From: DASSUW01 sp963811895
GTDB taxonomy: Bacteria; Actinomycetota; Thermoleophilia; Solirubrobacterales; Solirubrobacteraceae
NCBI GenBank assembly: GCA_963811895.1
Contig: CAWETE010000009.1
Span: forward strand, 310,001 to 374,000
DNA: 64,000 nt
Direction: 5' to 3'
Part shown: positions 32,433-41,424 of the stretch, piece by piece
Layout of the letters: every line of letters begins with the position of its first letter
Numbering within the stretch: position 1 is the first letter of the stretch
The notes under the pieces: model-generated
Databases searched by the model: none
What the model saw: only the letters and a program-made list of their open reading frames with translations
What the model was told of the DNA's origin: nothing
Position numbers and translations under genes: made by a program

Positions 32433-34258
32433 CCCGGGAAGGCCAGCTGGTCGATGAACATGTCGTTGAAGTCCTCGCGGCCGGACAGCTCGACGTACTC
32501 GACCTCGTGGACGATCGAGCGCGCCTCGGCCCGCTCGCGGTGGCTCAGGGCGGCCATCTTGGCGCCCTCGCTGGCCACGTTGCCGGCGCTCACGATCCGC
32601 GGCAGCGCGAGCGGCGGCACGAGCCCGATCCGCACGGCGCTGGCCGGCGACAGGTAGGCGCCGAAGCTGCCGGCCAGCAGCACCTGCGAGATGTCGTCCG
32701 TCTCGAGCCCCATCTCGCGCAGGAGGATGTTCCAGCCGGTGGCGATCGAGGCCTTGGCGAACTGCAGCTCGCGGACGTCGCGCTGGGACAGGTAGACGTT
32801 GTCGGCGAGCATGAACACCCGCTCCTCGCCGATCTTGGTCATGCGCGGGTCGTCGGTGAAGCGGCCGGAATGGTCGAGCAGGCCGGCTTGCACCATCTCG
32901 GCGACGCAGTCCACCAGCCCCGACCCGCAGATCCCGATCGGGTCCGTGTCGCCGATCACCTGCAGCTCCAGCTCGCCGTCGCGGATCTTCACGCCCTCGA
33001 TGGCGCCGTCCGCCGCGCGCATGCCGCAGCGGATCTGGGCGGCCTCGAAGGCCGGGCCGGCGGGCGCCGCGGTGGCCAGCACGCGCTCGTTGGAGCCGAG
33101 CGCGATCTCGCTGTTGGTGCCGACGTCGATGAACAGCCGCACGCGCTTGTCGCGCGTGAGGCCGGTGGCCAGCATGCCGGCCACGATGTCGGCGCCCACG
33201 TAGGCGCCGAGCGACGGGAACACGACGGCCGGCGCGCGCGGGTGGACGCTGACCCCGAAGTCGCTCGCCAGCGCGGGCGGCAGGTCGTGCGAGGCGACGA
33301 TGAACGGCGCCATCGAGAGCGGCTCGGGGTCGATGCCGAGCGCCAGCTGGGTCATCGTCACGTTGCCGACGACGACGATCTCGTACACGTCGTGCGGCGG
33401 GACGCCCGCCTCCTCGCACACCTCGCCGGCGAGCTGGGAGAGCGTCTCGTGGGCGCGGGCCTCGAGCGCGCCGAGCGCGTTCTCGTCGAGCATCGTCGCC
33501 GACACGCGCGAGATGACGTCGGCGCCGTAGGGCTGCTGGCGGTTGAGCATCGAGCGCACGGCAGCGGGCGTGCCGGTCTCGAGGTCGAGCAGCGTGGCGA
33601 CCACCGTGGTGGTCCCGAGATCGAAGGCGATCGCGAAACGCCGCTCCGTCGTGTCCCCCGGCTCGACGCCGATCAGCAGGTCGTCGACCACCACGGCGGT
33701 GACGTCGAAGTGCGAGTCGCGCAGCACCTTGCCGAGCGTCTTGACCACCGCGAGCTCGACGCGCGGCTCGAGGTCGTCGAGCGCGTCGAGCACGCGCTGC
33801 ACGTCGGAGCGCTGGTCCTCGAGCGACGGATCCTCGAGCACGAGATGGCGCTTCATCACCGCCGGCCGCAGGATCACGTGGCGGCCGACGCCGACCAGCG
33901 CCGCCTTCGGCCGCGTCTGCAGCGGCGGCACGTCGATCACCAGGTCTGCGCGCGCCTCCGCGCGGCAGGCGAGCCGCCAGCCGTCGCGCAGCTCGTCGGT
34001 ACTGAACGCGCGCGGGTCGACCGAGCCGACCGGCACCTCGCCGTCGAGCACGCGCACCTTGCACTTCTTGCAGGTCCCGTGCCCTCCGCACGTGGAGTCG
34101 ATCGCGATGCCGTTCCAGCTCGCGGCGTCGAAGATCGACGTTCCCGCGGGAACGCGCACGCCGGTGCCGTCGGGCTCGAAGCGCAGGTGAACGCGCTCCG
34201 GGCCCTCGGCTACGACGTCGCTGCCGCCGCCTGGCGTGCTCTGTGGGCTGCGATCCAA
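32429..34258 (-). CDS. RACo-type ferredoxin / ASKHA ATPase reactivating corrinoid proteins
   Basis: A 609-residue protein with an N-terminal 2Fe-2S ferredoxin domain (Cys57, Cys63, Cys66 in C-G-G-H-G-T-C-K-K-C, Cys98), a linker, and a C-terminal ASKHA-type ATPase: D-L-G-T-T-T-V-V, V-V-G-N-V-T-M-T, I-D-V-G-T-N-S-E-I and G-I-C-G-S-G-L-V-D. Such proteins use ATP to return oxidised Co(II) corrinoid to the active Co(I) state. The only usable start is TTG at 34258, giving a 49-base overlap with the methyltransferase upstream. Its presence implies that the corrinoid protein works in this organism and needs rescue from oxidation. Confidence 0.88.
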   Translation of the reverse strand: MDRSPQSTPGGGSDVVAEGPERVHLRFEPDGTGVRVPAGTSIFDAASWNGIAIDSTCGGHGTCKKCKVRVLDGEVPVGSVDPRAFSTDELRDGWRLACRAEARADLVIDVPPLQTRPKAALVGVGRHVILRPAVMKRHLVLEDPSLEDQRSDVQRVLDALDDLEPRVELAVVKTLGKVLRDSHFDVTAVVVDDLLIGVEPGDTTERRFAIAFDLGTTTVVATLLDLETGTPAAVRSMLNRQQPYGADVISRVSATMLDENALGALEARAHETLSQLAGEVCEEAGVPPHDVYEIVVVGNVTMTQLALGIDPEPLSMAPFIVASHDLPPALASDFGVSVHPRAPAVVFPSLGAYVGADIVAGMLATGLTRDKRVRLFIDVGTNSEIALGSNERVLATAAPAGPAFEAAQIRCGMRAADGAIEGVKIRDGELELQVIGDTDPIGICGSGLVDCVAEMVQAGLLDHSGRFTDDPRMTKIGEERVFMLADNVYLSQRDVRELQFAKASIATGWNILLREMGLETDDISQVLLAGSFGAYLSPASAVRIGLVPPLALPRIVSAGNVASEGAKMAALSHRERAEARSIVHEVEYVELSGREDFNDMFIDQLAFPG

Positions 34259-35070
34259 CTGGACCCCCAGGGGTCGTGGCCGAGCAGCAGGTCAGCCGCC
34301 CGGACGCTCGAGACGCACACCTCGGCCGTGCTCATGATCGCGCTGGTGAGCCCGGCCGCCATCGCCATCGGCAGGAAGGCGGCGTTGAGGACGAACCGCT
34401 CGGGCAGGCCGAACGACACGTTCGAGGCGCCGAGGCACATGTTCACGCCCAGCTCGTCGCGGATCAGGCTGATCGTCTCCAGCGTGGTGGTCACCGCCTC
34501 GGTGTCGGCGCCGACGGTCATGGCCAGCGGGTCGATCACCACGTCCTCGGGCGGGATGCCGTGGTCGCCGGCGACGGACACGATCTTGCGCGCGATGTCG
34601 AGGCGCTGCTGCGGCGTCTCCGGGATGCCGGTCTCGTCGTTGGCGAGCCCGATCACCGCGGCGCCGTGGCGCGCCACCAGCGGCAGGATCTCCTCCAGCC
34701 GGTCGTCCTCGCCGGTGACGCTGTTGACCAGCGCCTTGCCTTCATAGACGGCCAGGCCGGCCTCGAGCGCCTCGATCACCGAGGAGTCGATGCAGATCGG
34801 GACGTCGGCCTCCGCCTGCACGGTCTGGAGCATCTGCGCCAGCAGCTCGGCCTCGTCGACCAGCGGGATGCCGGCGTTGATGTCGAGCATGTCGGCGCCG
34901 GCCTCGACCTGGGTCTGCGTGTCGAGCACGACGGTCGAGTAGTCGCCGTTCTTGAGCTCCTCCGCGAGCTTCTTGCGGCCGGTCGGGTTGATGCGCTCGC
35001 CGATGATGCAGAACGGGTGGCCGGCGCCGATGGTGACGGTCGCCGAGCGACCTCGCAGGACGGTGTCCAT
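34210..35070 (-). CDS. Methyl-corrinoid:tetrahydrofolate methyltransferase (MtgA-like)
   Basis: A 286-residue pterin-binding TIM-barrel protein (DHPS/MeTr type). Visible features are I-I-G-E-R-I-N-P-T-G-R near residue 22, A-D-M-L-D-I-N-A-G near 60, I-C-I-D-S-S, N-S-V-T-G-E-D-D and the late N-V-S-F-G-L-P-E-R loop. It moves the methyl group from the methylated corrinoid protein to tetrahydrofolate, giving methyl-THF, as MtgA does in glycine betaine users. The ATG at 35070 overlaps the corrinoid gene stop (TGATG). MetF at 48883 could then oxidise methyl-THF to methylene-THF. Confidence 0.88.
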   Translation of the reverse strand: MDTVLRGRSATVTIGAGHPFCIIGERINPTGRKKLAEELKNGDYSTVVLDTQTQVEAGADMLDINAGIPLVDEAELLAQMLQTVQAEADVPICIDSSVIEALEAGLAVYEGKALVNSVTGEDDRLEEILPLVARHGAAVIGLANDETGIPETPQQRLDIARKIVSVAGDHGIPPEDVVIDPLAMTVGADTEAVTTTLETISLIRDELGVNMCLGASNVSFGLPERFVLNAAFLPMAMAAGLTSAIMSTAEVCVSSVRAADLLLGHDPWGSSWIAAHRARQAAAATS

Positions 35071-35735
35071 CAGGCCGGCACCATCTCGCGACGCTGCTCG
35101 ATCAGCTGCTTGGCCATCCTGACGGCGGTCGAGGCGTCGGCGCTGTAGCCGTCGGCGCCGACGGCGTCGGCGTACTCCTGCGTGACGGGCGCGCCGCCGA
35201 CCATGACGATCACCTTGTCGCGGATGCCGGCCTTCTCGAGCGCGTTGATGTTGGCCTTGAACATCGGCATCGTGGTGGTCAGGAACGCGCTGAAGCCGAC
35301 CACGTCGGGGTTGTGCTCGTTGATCTGCTCGACGAACCGCTCCGGCGGCACGTTGACCCCGAGGTCGATCACCTCGAAGCCGGCGCCCTCGAGCATGATG
35401 TTGCAGAGGTTCTTGCCGATGTCGTGCACGTCGCCCTTGACCGTGCCCATCAGGAACGTGCCGACGGGCTTCGTCCCTGTCTCGGCGAGCAGCGGGCGCA
35501 GGATGTCGAGCGCGCCCTGCATCGCCCGCGCGGCGATCAGCATCTCGGGCACGAAGTAGTCGCCGCGCTCGAAGCGCGCGCCGACCTCCTCCAGCGACGG
35601 GATGAGCGCGTCGTAGAGCATGCGCTCGGGCGCGAGGTCGTCGGCGAGGCCCTGATTGACGCCGTCGGCGACGGCGGGGGCGTTGCCGACCAGGGTCTCG
35701 TCGTAGAGCAGCTGGAGGATCTCGTCGTGCGTCAT
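35070..35735 (-). CDS. Corrinoid (cobalamin-binding) methyl carrier protein, MttC/MtgC-like
   Basis: A 221-residue B12 carrier. The N-terminal four-helix cap (residues 5-85, with E-E-V-G-A-R-F-E-R-G-D-Y-F-V-P-E) is followed by the Rossmann B12 domain. The signature G-D-V-H-D-I-G-K-N at 101-109 provides His104, the lower cobalt ligand; G-F-S-A-F-L-T-T-T and V-M-V-G-G-A-P-V follow. It takes methyl from the substrate via the MttB-type enzyme and hands it to the MtgA-like enzyme. Its ATG overlaps the iclR stop by four bases. Confidence 0.92.
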   Translation of the reverse strand: MTHDEILQLLYDETLVGNAPAVADGVNQGLADDLAPERMLYDALIPSLEEVGARFERGDYFVPEMLIAARAMQGALDILRPLLAETGTKPVGTFLMGTVKGDVHDIGKNLCNIMLEGAGFEVIDLGVNVPPERFVEQINEHNPDVVGFSAFLTTTMPMFKANINALEKAGIRDKVIVMVGGAPVTQEYADAVGADGYSADASTAVRMAKQLIEQRREMVPA

Positions 35736-36436
35736 GCGGCGTTGGCTCCCATGTCGTGGCCGAGGGCCCTGGCCTGGTTGATCAACTGCGGGTACAGGTC
35801 TTCGATCTGCTCGGCGCCGAGGCGCAGCGTCGGGCCGGAGATCGATAGCGCGGCGATCGCGCGCCCGCCGGCGCCGATCACGGGGGCGGCGAGGCCGGCG
35901 AGCCCGACCTCGAGCTCGTCGATCGCGGTCGCGTAGCCGTCGCGGCGCACGCGGGCGATCACCGTCGGCTCGAGCGGGCTGGGATCGGCGCCCCCGAACG
36001 CGATCAGGACCTTGCCCACGGCGGTGCAGTCGTACGGGACGCGGCGACCGACCCAGTCGCCGGTGCCGAGGAAGTGGCGGCTCTCGATCTGCGCGAGGTG
36101 CTCGACGCCGAGCGGCCCCGGCACCGCGAGGTTGATCGTCTCGCCGCTGAGGGCCGAGAGCTGCTCCAGGTGCGGCTGCGCGAGCTCCACGATCTGACCG
36201 CGGTTGGCGTAGCGCCGCAGGACCGGCCCGGGCTCGAAGCTCCCGCGGCGGCCGTGCTGCTCGACCAGGCCCTGGCGCTCGAGCGCGCTCAGCAGTCGGC
36301 TCGCCGTGCTCTTGGGCAGCTCGGCGTCGCCGGCCAGGTCGGACAGCGCGCGCGGCTCGTCCGCCTCGAGCACCAGCGTGAGCAGCTGGGCGGCGCGGTC
36401 GATGGTCTGCGTCCCTCGTTGGAACTCTTGTTCCAC
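35732..36436 (-). CDS. IclR-family regulator of the corrinoid methyltransferase genes
   Basis: A 234-residue regulator: winged helix in residues 10-70 (A-Q-L-L-T-L-V-L, S-D-L-A, P-K-S-T-A-S-R-L-L-S-A-L-E) and effector domain with N-L-A-V-P-G, G-D-W-V-G-R-R-V-P, C-T-A-V-G-K-V and D-E-L-E-V-G-L-A-G-L-A-A-P. It is a paralogue of the IclR gene at 10217. GTG start at 36436. It is the first gene of the leftward corrinoid operon and divergent from mttB with only 20 bases between them, so it is well placed to control both directions, probably in response to a betaine. Confidence 0.87.
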   Translation of the reverse strand: MEQEFQRGTQTIDRAAQLLTLVLEADEPRALSDLAGDAELPKSTASRLLSALERQGLVEQHGRRGSFEPGPVLRRYANRGQIVELAQPHLEQLSALSGETINLAVPGPLGVEHLAQIESRHFLGTGDWVGRRVPYDCTAVGKVLIAFGGADPSPLEPTVIARVRRDGYATAIDELEVGLAGLAAPVIGAGGRAIAALSISGPTLRLGAEQIEDLYPQLINQARALGHDMGANAA

Positions 36437-36456
36437 GACAGATATGTTACGGAGCC
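36437..36456. promoter_or_regulatory. 20-base divergent promoter region between iclR and mttB
   Basis: The gap contains ACAGATATGTTACGG. Leftward, TAACAT lies seven bases before the GTG at 36436; rightward, TATGTT lies eight bases before the ATG at 36457. Both distances fit -10 boxes of leaderless transcripts. A weak GGAG (36451-36454) is very close to the mttB ATG. Confidence 0.45.
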
Positions 36457-37890
36457 ATGTTCGTCAACACAATGCCGCGGTACGAGATTCTCAGCGAGGA
36501 CGCGATGGAGACCCTCGATCGCGGCTGGCGACGGATCGTCAGCGAGCTGGGCATCGAGTTCCTGCTCCCAGAGGCGGTCGAGCTGTTCCGCGCCGCCGGC
36601 CAGACCGTCGAGGGCGACCACCTGGTCAAGCTCGACCCCGACTTCGTGCTGGAGCAGGTCGCCAAGGCGCCGCGCGAGTTCGAGCTCGTGGCGCGCAACC
36701 CCGAGCGCTCCGTGCACATCGGCGGAGACCACATGGTCTTCTCCGCCGTCTATGGCCCGCCGTTCGTGCGCGAGGGCGACGTGCGGCGCGACGCCACGAT
36801 GGCCGACTACGAGAACTTCGTGAAGCTGTCGCAGTCGTTCCCCGAGCTCGACTCGCCCGGCGGCACGATCGTCGAGCCCAACGACACGCCGCTGGACTCG
36901 CGCCACCTCGACATGGTCTACGCGCTGCAGACGCTGAGCGACAAGCCGTACATGGGCTCGGTGATCTCGGGCCCGAACGCGCTCGACACGATCGCGATGG
37001 GCGAGATCCTCTTCGGCGGCCTCCCCGACTCGCCGGTGTCGATCTCGCTGATCAACTGCAACTCGCCGCTGCGCTGGGACGACCGGATGCTCTCGGCGAT
37101 GGTCGAGTACAACCGCGCCAACCAGGCCGTCGTGATGACGCCGTTCCTGCTCATGGGGGCGATGTCGCCGGTCTCGATCCCGGCCACGCTGGTGCAGCAG
37201 ATGGCCGAGGCGCTGGCGGGGATCGCGCTGTGCCAGCTGGTGCAGCCGGGCTGCCCGGTCGTGTTCGGCTCGTTCCTCTCGAACACCGACATGCAGTCCG
37301 GGTCGCCGTCGTTCGGCACGCCGGAGTCGGCGATCGGCCTGCTCTGCACCGGCCAGATCGCGCGCCACTTCGGGCTGCCGTTCCGCTCCGGCGGCGGATT
37401 GACCGCCTCGCAGACGGCCGACGCGCAGGGCGCCTACGAGGCGCTGATGACGCTGCTGCCCACCTTCCTGGCGGGCACCAACTTCGTCATGCACTCGGCC
37501 GGCTGGCTCGAGGGCGGACTGGTCTCCTGCTACGAGAAGTTCATCGTCGACATCGAGCTGTTGCGCATGCTGCGCCACGAGTTCACGCCGCTGGAGATCG
37601 ACGAGGCGTCGCTGGCCTTCGGCGCCCACCAGGAGGTCGGCGCCGGCGGGCACTTCCTCGGCGCGGCGCACACGCTGGAGCGCTTCCGCGAGTGCTTCTA
37701 CCGGCCGCTGCTGTCCTCGACCGAGAACTTCGAGCGCTGGACGCGCAACGGCGGCAAGGACGCGGTCGAGCGGGCGGGCGAGATCTGGCGCAAGACCCTC
37801 GACGAGTACGAGGAGCCGCCGATCGACGAGGCCGTGCGCGCGCAGCTGCAGGAGTTCGTCGTGCGGAGGCGCGCCGAGCTGGGTGACTGA
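36457..37890 (+). CDS. Non-pyrrolysine MttB-family quaternary-amine methyltransferase (MtgB-like)
   Basis: A 477-residue MttB-superfamily protein read through without any in-frame TAG. In the region where archaeal MttB has pyrrolysine it reads R-S-G-G-G-L-T-A-S-Q-T-A-D-A-Q-G-A-Y-E, the pattern of MtgB and other non-Pyl members that demethylate glycine betaine, proline betaine, carnitine or gamma-butyrobetaine rather than trimethylamine. The substrate is most likely glycine betaine, given the choline-to-betaine and dimethylglycine genes in the window, but a different betaine cannot be excluded. It is divergent from the operon that encodes its corrinoid partner and overlaps the GntR gene by eight bases. 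Confidence 0.9.
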   Translation: MFVNTMPRYEILSEDAMETLDRGWRRIVSELGIEFLLPEAVELFRAAGQTVEGDHLVKLDPDFVLEQVAKAPREFELVARNPERSVHIGGDHMVFSAVYGPPFVREGDVRRDATMADYENFVKLSQSFPELDSPGGTIVEPNDTPLDSRHLDMVYALQTLSDKPYMGSVISGPNALDTIAMGEILFGGLPDSPVSISLINCNSPLRWDDRMLSAMVEYNRANQAVVMTPFLLMGAMSPVSIPATLVQQMAEALAGIALCQLVQPGCPVVFGSFLSNTDMQSGSPSFGTPESAIGLLCTGQIARHFGLPFRSGGGLTASQTADAQGAYEALMTLLPTFLAGTNFVMHSAGWLEGGLVSCYEKFIVDIELLRMLRHEFTPLEIDEASLAFGAHQEVGAGGHFLGAAHTLERFRECFYRPLLSSTENFERWTRNGGKDAVERAGEIWRKTLDEYEEPPIDEAVRAQLQEFVVRRRAELGD

Positions 37891-38524
37891 AGTGATCTCC
37901 GAGCGCGCGTACGAGCAGCTGCGCGACCGCATCGTCACGCTGCGGCTCGCGCCGGGGACGGTGCTGCGCGAGGACGATCTGATGCGCGAGCTGGAGATCG
38001 GCCGCACGCCGCTGCGCGAGGCGGTCAAGCGGCTGGCGCTGGAGAACCTCGTCGCCGTCCAGCCGCGGATCGGCACCTACGTGACGTCCGTCGACGCCGC
38101 CGACATCGTCCACATCTCCGAGGTGCGGGCCGAGCTCGAGGCCCAGGCCGCCGAGCTCGCCGCCCGCCGGATGGACGACGGGCTGCGCGAGCGCGGCGAG
38201 GCTCTCCTCGAGCAGGTGCGCACGCTGGACCGGGCGGCCGACGCGGACGCGCTGATGGCGCTCGACGAGTCGATCCACCGCTTCGCCTGGGAGGGCTCGC
38301 GCAACCCGTACCTGATCGAGACGCTCGAGCGCTACTTCGTGCTCTCGCTCCGCGTCTGGTACGTCGTGTTGGACCGCGTGCCCGGGCTCGGCACGGCGGT
38401 CTTCGACCACGCGAAGCTGCTCGAGGCGATCCTGGGCGGCGACAGCGCTGCCGCGCGGGCGCTCATGTACGAGCACGTGGCCGAGTTCGAGCGCGAGATC
38501 ATGGCCGCCTTCTGGCGCGAGTAG
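37883..38524 (+). CDS. GntR-family (FadR/FCD) transcriptional regulator
   Basis: A 213-residue regulator with an N-terminal GntR winged helix (Y-E-Q-L-R-D-R-I-V-T-L-R-L-A-P-G, then R-T-P-L-R-E-A-V-K-R-L-A) and a helical FCD effector domain (H-I-S-E-V-R-A-E-L-E, D-E-S-I-H-R-F-A, H-A-K-L-L-E-A-I) keeping the metal-site Asp and His residues. The GTG at 37883 lies inside the 3' end of mttB, so the pair is cotranscribed. It gives a second layer of control over mttB in addition to IclR; effector unknown. Confidence 0.87.
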   Translation: MTEVISERAYEQLRDRIVTLRLAPGTVLREDDLMRELEIGRTPLREAVKRLALENLVAVQPRIGTYVTSVDAADIVHISEVRAELEAQAAELAARRMDDGLRERGEALLEQVRTLDRAADADALMALDESIHRFAWEGSRNPYLIETLERYFVLSLRVWYVVLDRVPGLGTAVFDHAKLLEAILGGDSAAARALMYEHVAEFEREIMAAFWRE

Positions 38525-38552
38525 GGACGAACTTCGGCCTTCCGAGCTGAGA

Positions 38553-41309
38553 TCACGGAGGCGTCATGCGGTGCGCGATGGCGGCCGCGGCGAGCCGGTT
38601 CGGCGCGTCGAGCTTGCGCAGGATGTGCGAGACGTGGACGCTGGCGGTCTTGACGCTGATCACAAGCGTCTCGGCGATCTCGCGGTTCGTGAGGCCGCGC
38701 GCGACCAGCGCCAGCACCTCCGCCTCGCGCGCCGTCAGGCCCAGCTGCTCCGCGAGGCCGGCGGGCGCCGTGACCGTCTCCGGCGGCGCCGGATCGAGCC
38801 GCGCCCGCTCCGCGAGCAGCTCGAGCTCACGCATGAGCGGCCGCGCCCGCAGGTGGGTCGCGACGGCGTAGGCCGCGCTCAGGGAAGCCGTCGCCGCGGC
38901 GCGCGGCGCGCCGGCGGCCACGAGCGCCTCGGCCTCGCGCCAGCGGCAGTAGGCCGCGAGCGGCGGGCGCTCGAGCCGGTCCCAGGCGCCGGCGGCGTCC
39001 GACCACCGCTCGGGCCGCGCGCGCTCGCACTCGGCCTCGGCGAGGGCGAGCCAACCGGCGGCGTTCGGCGTGACCGGTGATGCCTGCGCGGCGGCGTCGC
39101 GCGCGTCGCCGAGCAGTGCGTCGGCGCGGCGGAGCGCTTGGCGCGCGCCGTCAGCGTCCCGGCGAGCGTGGGCGAGCGCTGCCAGCTCGGCCTGCGCGCG
39201 CAACCCCAAGGCGCAGAGCTGGACCCGGACCTGCGCCGCCTCGCGCCGTCGCGCCCGCGCCAGCCCGCCCTCGACGGCTGCCTCGGCGTCGGTCCAGCGG
39301 CGCTCCCAGAGCGCGAGCTCGGCGACGTAGGCGTCGTACAGGCCGACGCCGTCCTCGCGCACTACGTCGCCCGCGGCGTCGAGGTGGGCCCGCGCGGCAT
39401 CGAGCGCGCCCCGGCCGATCTCGACGCTCGCGCGGATGACGAGCAGCCAGTGGCGGAAGCTCGGGGTGAAGCTGCGCAGCGCGGCGGCGCTGAGCCGTTC
39501 GGCCTCGTCCCAGTCGCCGATCGCGACCAGCGCCTCGATCCGGTTCGAGACCAGCCCCGTGCTGTGGATCCCGTACCGGCGCATGACGTCGAGCCCCGCC
39601 TGCGCCACCCGCGCGGACTCCCGGGGGCGTCCCAGCATCGTGAGCGCGTCCGTGAAGTTGGTGTACGCCCGCTCCAGGCCAAGGTGGTCGCCGATCTCCT
39701 CGGCGAGCCGCACGGCCTCACGAAAGTGGCCGACGCCTTCGTCCGCGCGGCCGAGGTAGGCGAGGTCGCCCGCGAGCACGGTGAGCGCCCGGACCTCGGC
39801 CTCGCCGGCGCCGGTCTCGCGCGCGAGGGCGAGCGCCTCCTCGGACAGTGGCAGCGACTCCGCGTGGCGCCAGGCCACCATGAACGCCCCGGCAAGTGAG
39901 CCCACCGCCCACGCGCGCTCCCGCGATGCCGCGGGCACCAGCTCGACCGCGCGCTCGAACGCCGCGAGGGCAGCCTCGCCGGCGCCCGTCGAGAGGAGGT
40001 GCTCACCGAGGGCGACATGCAACAGGCTCGCCCGGTGCGGATCGCTCGGGCCGACGAGCTCTATCGCTCGTCGCGAGAGCTCGACGGCGCGCGGGGCGGC
40101 ACCGACGTGGCCGGCGAGCTCCGCCGCCCAGGCGCAGAGCTCGGCGAGATCGAGCCCGGCGTCCGGCACGGCGTCCCACAGCGAGAGCGCCCGCTCGAGA
40201 TGACTCAGGGCCTCCGCCAGGCCGAAGACGGCCTCCGCCTCGCGCGCCGCCTCGATAGAGGCCGCCAGCGCGTCGGCGCTACGCCCGGCCAGCGCCCAGT
40301 GCGGCGCGAGCTCGGACGGTCCGGCGTCGGCGCTGCGCGACAGCTCGTCGGCGATCCGGGCATGCAGCCACTCGCGCTCGCCGGGGAGCACGGTCTCGTA
40401 GACGGCCTCCGCCAGCAGCGCGTGGCGGAAGCGGAACCGCCCGCTCGCCTGGTCGGCAACGAGGACGCCGTGCTCGACCGCCTCGCGCAGCGACTCACGC
40501 ACGTCGCGCTCGGGCAGGGCCGCGACGGCGACGAGCAGCGAGTAGGAGACGTCTCGCCCCGCGGCCGCGGCGACGCGCAGCAGGCTTCGCGCCGTGCGAT
40601 CGAGCCCGGTCAGGCGCGCCGTCAGCACGTCGCGCACGCGACGCGGGAGCTCGCCGCCGGCGGCGAGCAGCTCCTCGGCGAAGAACGGATTGCCCTCGGC
40701 GCGGGCGACGATGGCGTCCGCGACGTCCGCCGGCGCCGCGAGCAGCGCAGCCAGCTCGGCGTCCGTCAGCGGCCCGAGCTCGAGCACCAGGGCCGATTCC
40801 GAGCGCCGCACGCCGTCGGCGAGGCGGCGCACGCGCTCGGCCGATGCGCGCTCGTCCGGGCGGTAGGTCGCGAGCAGAACGATCCGGCGATCGCCGACGT
40901 TGTGCGCGAGGAAGGCGAGCAGATCGAGCGTCGACCGGTCGGCCCAGTGCACGTCCTCGAGCACCAGCAGCACGGGCGCGTGGTCGCCGAGCAGCGCCAG
41001 CGCCCGCTCGAACACGCGCAGCTGCGAGTCCGCCTCCCGCATCTCGCCGAGCGGTCGCAGAGCTTCGGCGAACGGCTGGTACGGCAGCTCGGTGCCGACG
41101 AGGTCGATCGAGCGCCCGAGCAGGACCTCGAATCCGGCAGCACGGGCCTGCCGCGCCACCTCAGAGGCAAGCCGCGTCTTGCCGATGCCCGCCTCGCCGG
41201 CGACGAGGACGGTCGACCCGCTGCCCGCCTGCGCCGCGTCGAGCGCCTGCCGGAGCTCCTCGAGCTCGCGTATCCGTCCGACGAACGCCGCGCTCGTGCG
41301 GGCCTTCAT
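38553..41309 (-). CDS. Large LuxR-family regulator with AAA ATPase domain (LAL type)
   Basis: A 918-residue regulator. The N-terminal ATPase has F-V-G-R-I-R-E-L, Walker A G-E-A-G-I-G-K-T-R, Walker B V-L-L-V-L-E-D-V-H-W-A-D and A-T-Y-R-P-D-E. The middle ~450 residues are helical, TPR-like. The C-terminal LuxR HTH is L-T-A-R-E-A-E-V-L-A-L-V-A-R-G-L-T-N-R-E-I-A followed by K-T-A-S-V-H-V-S-H-I-L-R-K-L. The ATG at 41309 is chosen since the frame is open far upstream without a good site. The signal is unknown; the nearest candidate target is the divergent alpha/beta hydrolase 115 bases away. Confidence 0.88.
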   Translation of the reverse strand: MKARTSAAFVGRIRELEELRQALDAAQAGSGSTVLVAGEAGIGKTRLASEVARQARAAGFEVLLGRSIDLVGTELPYQPFAEALRPLGEMREADSQLRVFERALALLGDHAPVLLVLEDVHWADRSTLDLLAFLAHNVGDRRIVLLATYRPDERASAERVRRLADGVRRSESALVLELGPLTDAELAALLAAPADVADAIVARAEGNPFFAEELLAAGGELPRRVRDVLTARLTGLDRTARSLLRVAAAAGRDVSYSLLVAVAALPERDVRESLREAVEHGVLVADQASGRFRFRHALLAEAVYETVLPGEREWLHARIADELSRSADAGPSELAPHWALAGRSADALAASIEAAREAEAVFGLAEALSHLERALSLWDAVPDAGLDLAELCAWAAELAGHVGAAPRAVELSRRAIELVGPSDPHRASLLHVALGEHLLSTGAGEAALAAFERAVELVPAASRERAWAVGSLAGAFMVAWRHAESLPLSEEALALARETGAGEAEVRALTVLAGDLAYLGRADEGVGHFREAVRLAEEIGDHLGLERAYTNFTDALTMLGRPRESARVAQAGLDVMRRYGIHSTGLVSNRIEALVAIGDWDEAERLSAAALRSFTPSFRHWLLVIRASVEIGRGALDAARAHLDAAGDVVREDGVGLYDAYVAELALWERRWTDAEAAVEGGLARARRREAAQVRVQLCALGLRAQAELAALAHARRDADGARQALRRADALLGDARDAAAQASPVTPNAAGWLALAEAECERARPERWSDAAGAWDRLERPPLAAYCRWREAEALVAAGAPRAAATASLSAAYAVATHLRARPLMRELELLAERARLDPAPPETVTAPAGLAEQLGLTAREAEVLALVARGLTNREIAETLVISVKTASVHVSHILRKLDAPNRLAAAAIAHRMTPP

Positions 41310-41424
41310 CCGGCAAGTATCTCGCCGTAAGCCGTCGCGGCGCCACAAGATAGGGCGGCCCGGCGCGCAAGATGAGGCCCACTGCCCGATGCGCCCGGAT
41401 CCGTCCCCCGCGACGATCGCGTCC

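Noticed and set aside
31823..34747. 974-codon plus-strand frame over the RACo and methyltransferase genes
   Set aside because: Antisense to proteins with clear motifs on the minus strand.
36457..37890. Possible pyrrolysine-containing MttB
   Set aside because: The reading frame has no internal TAG; the region reads as in non-pyrrolysine homologues, so trimethylamine itself is not the expected substrate.
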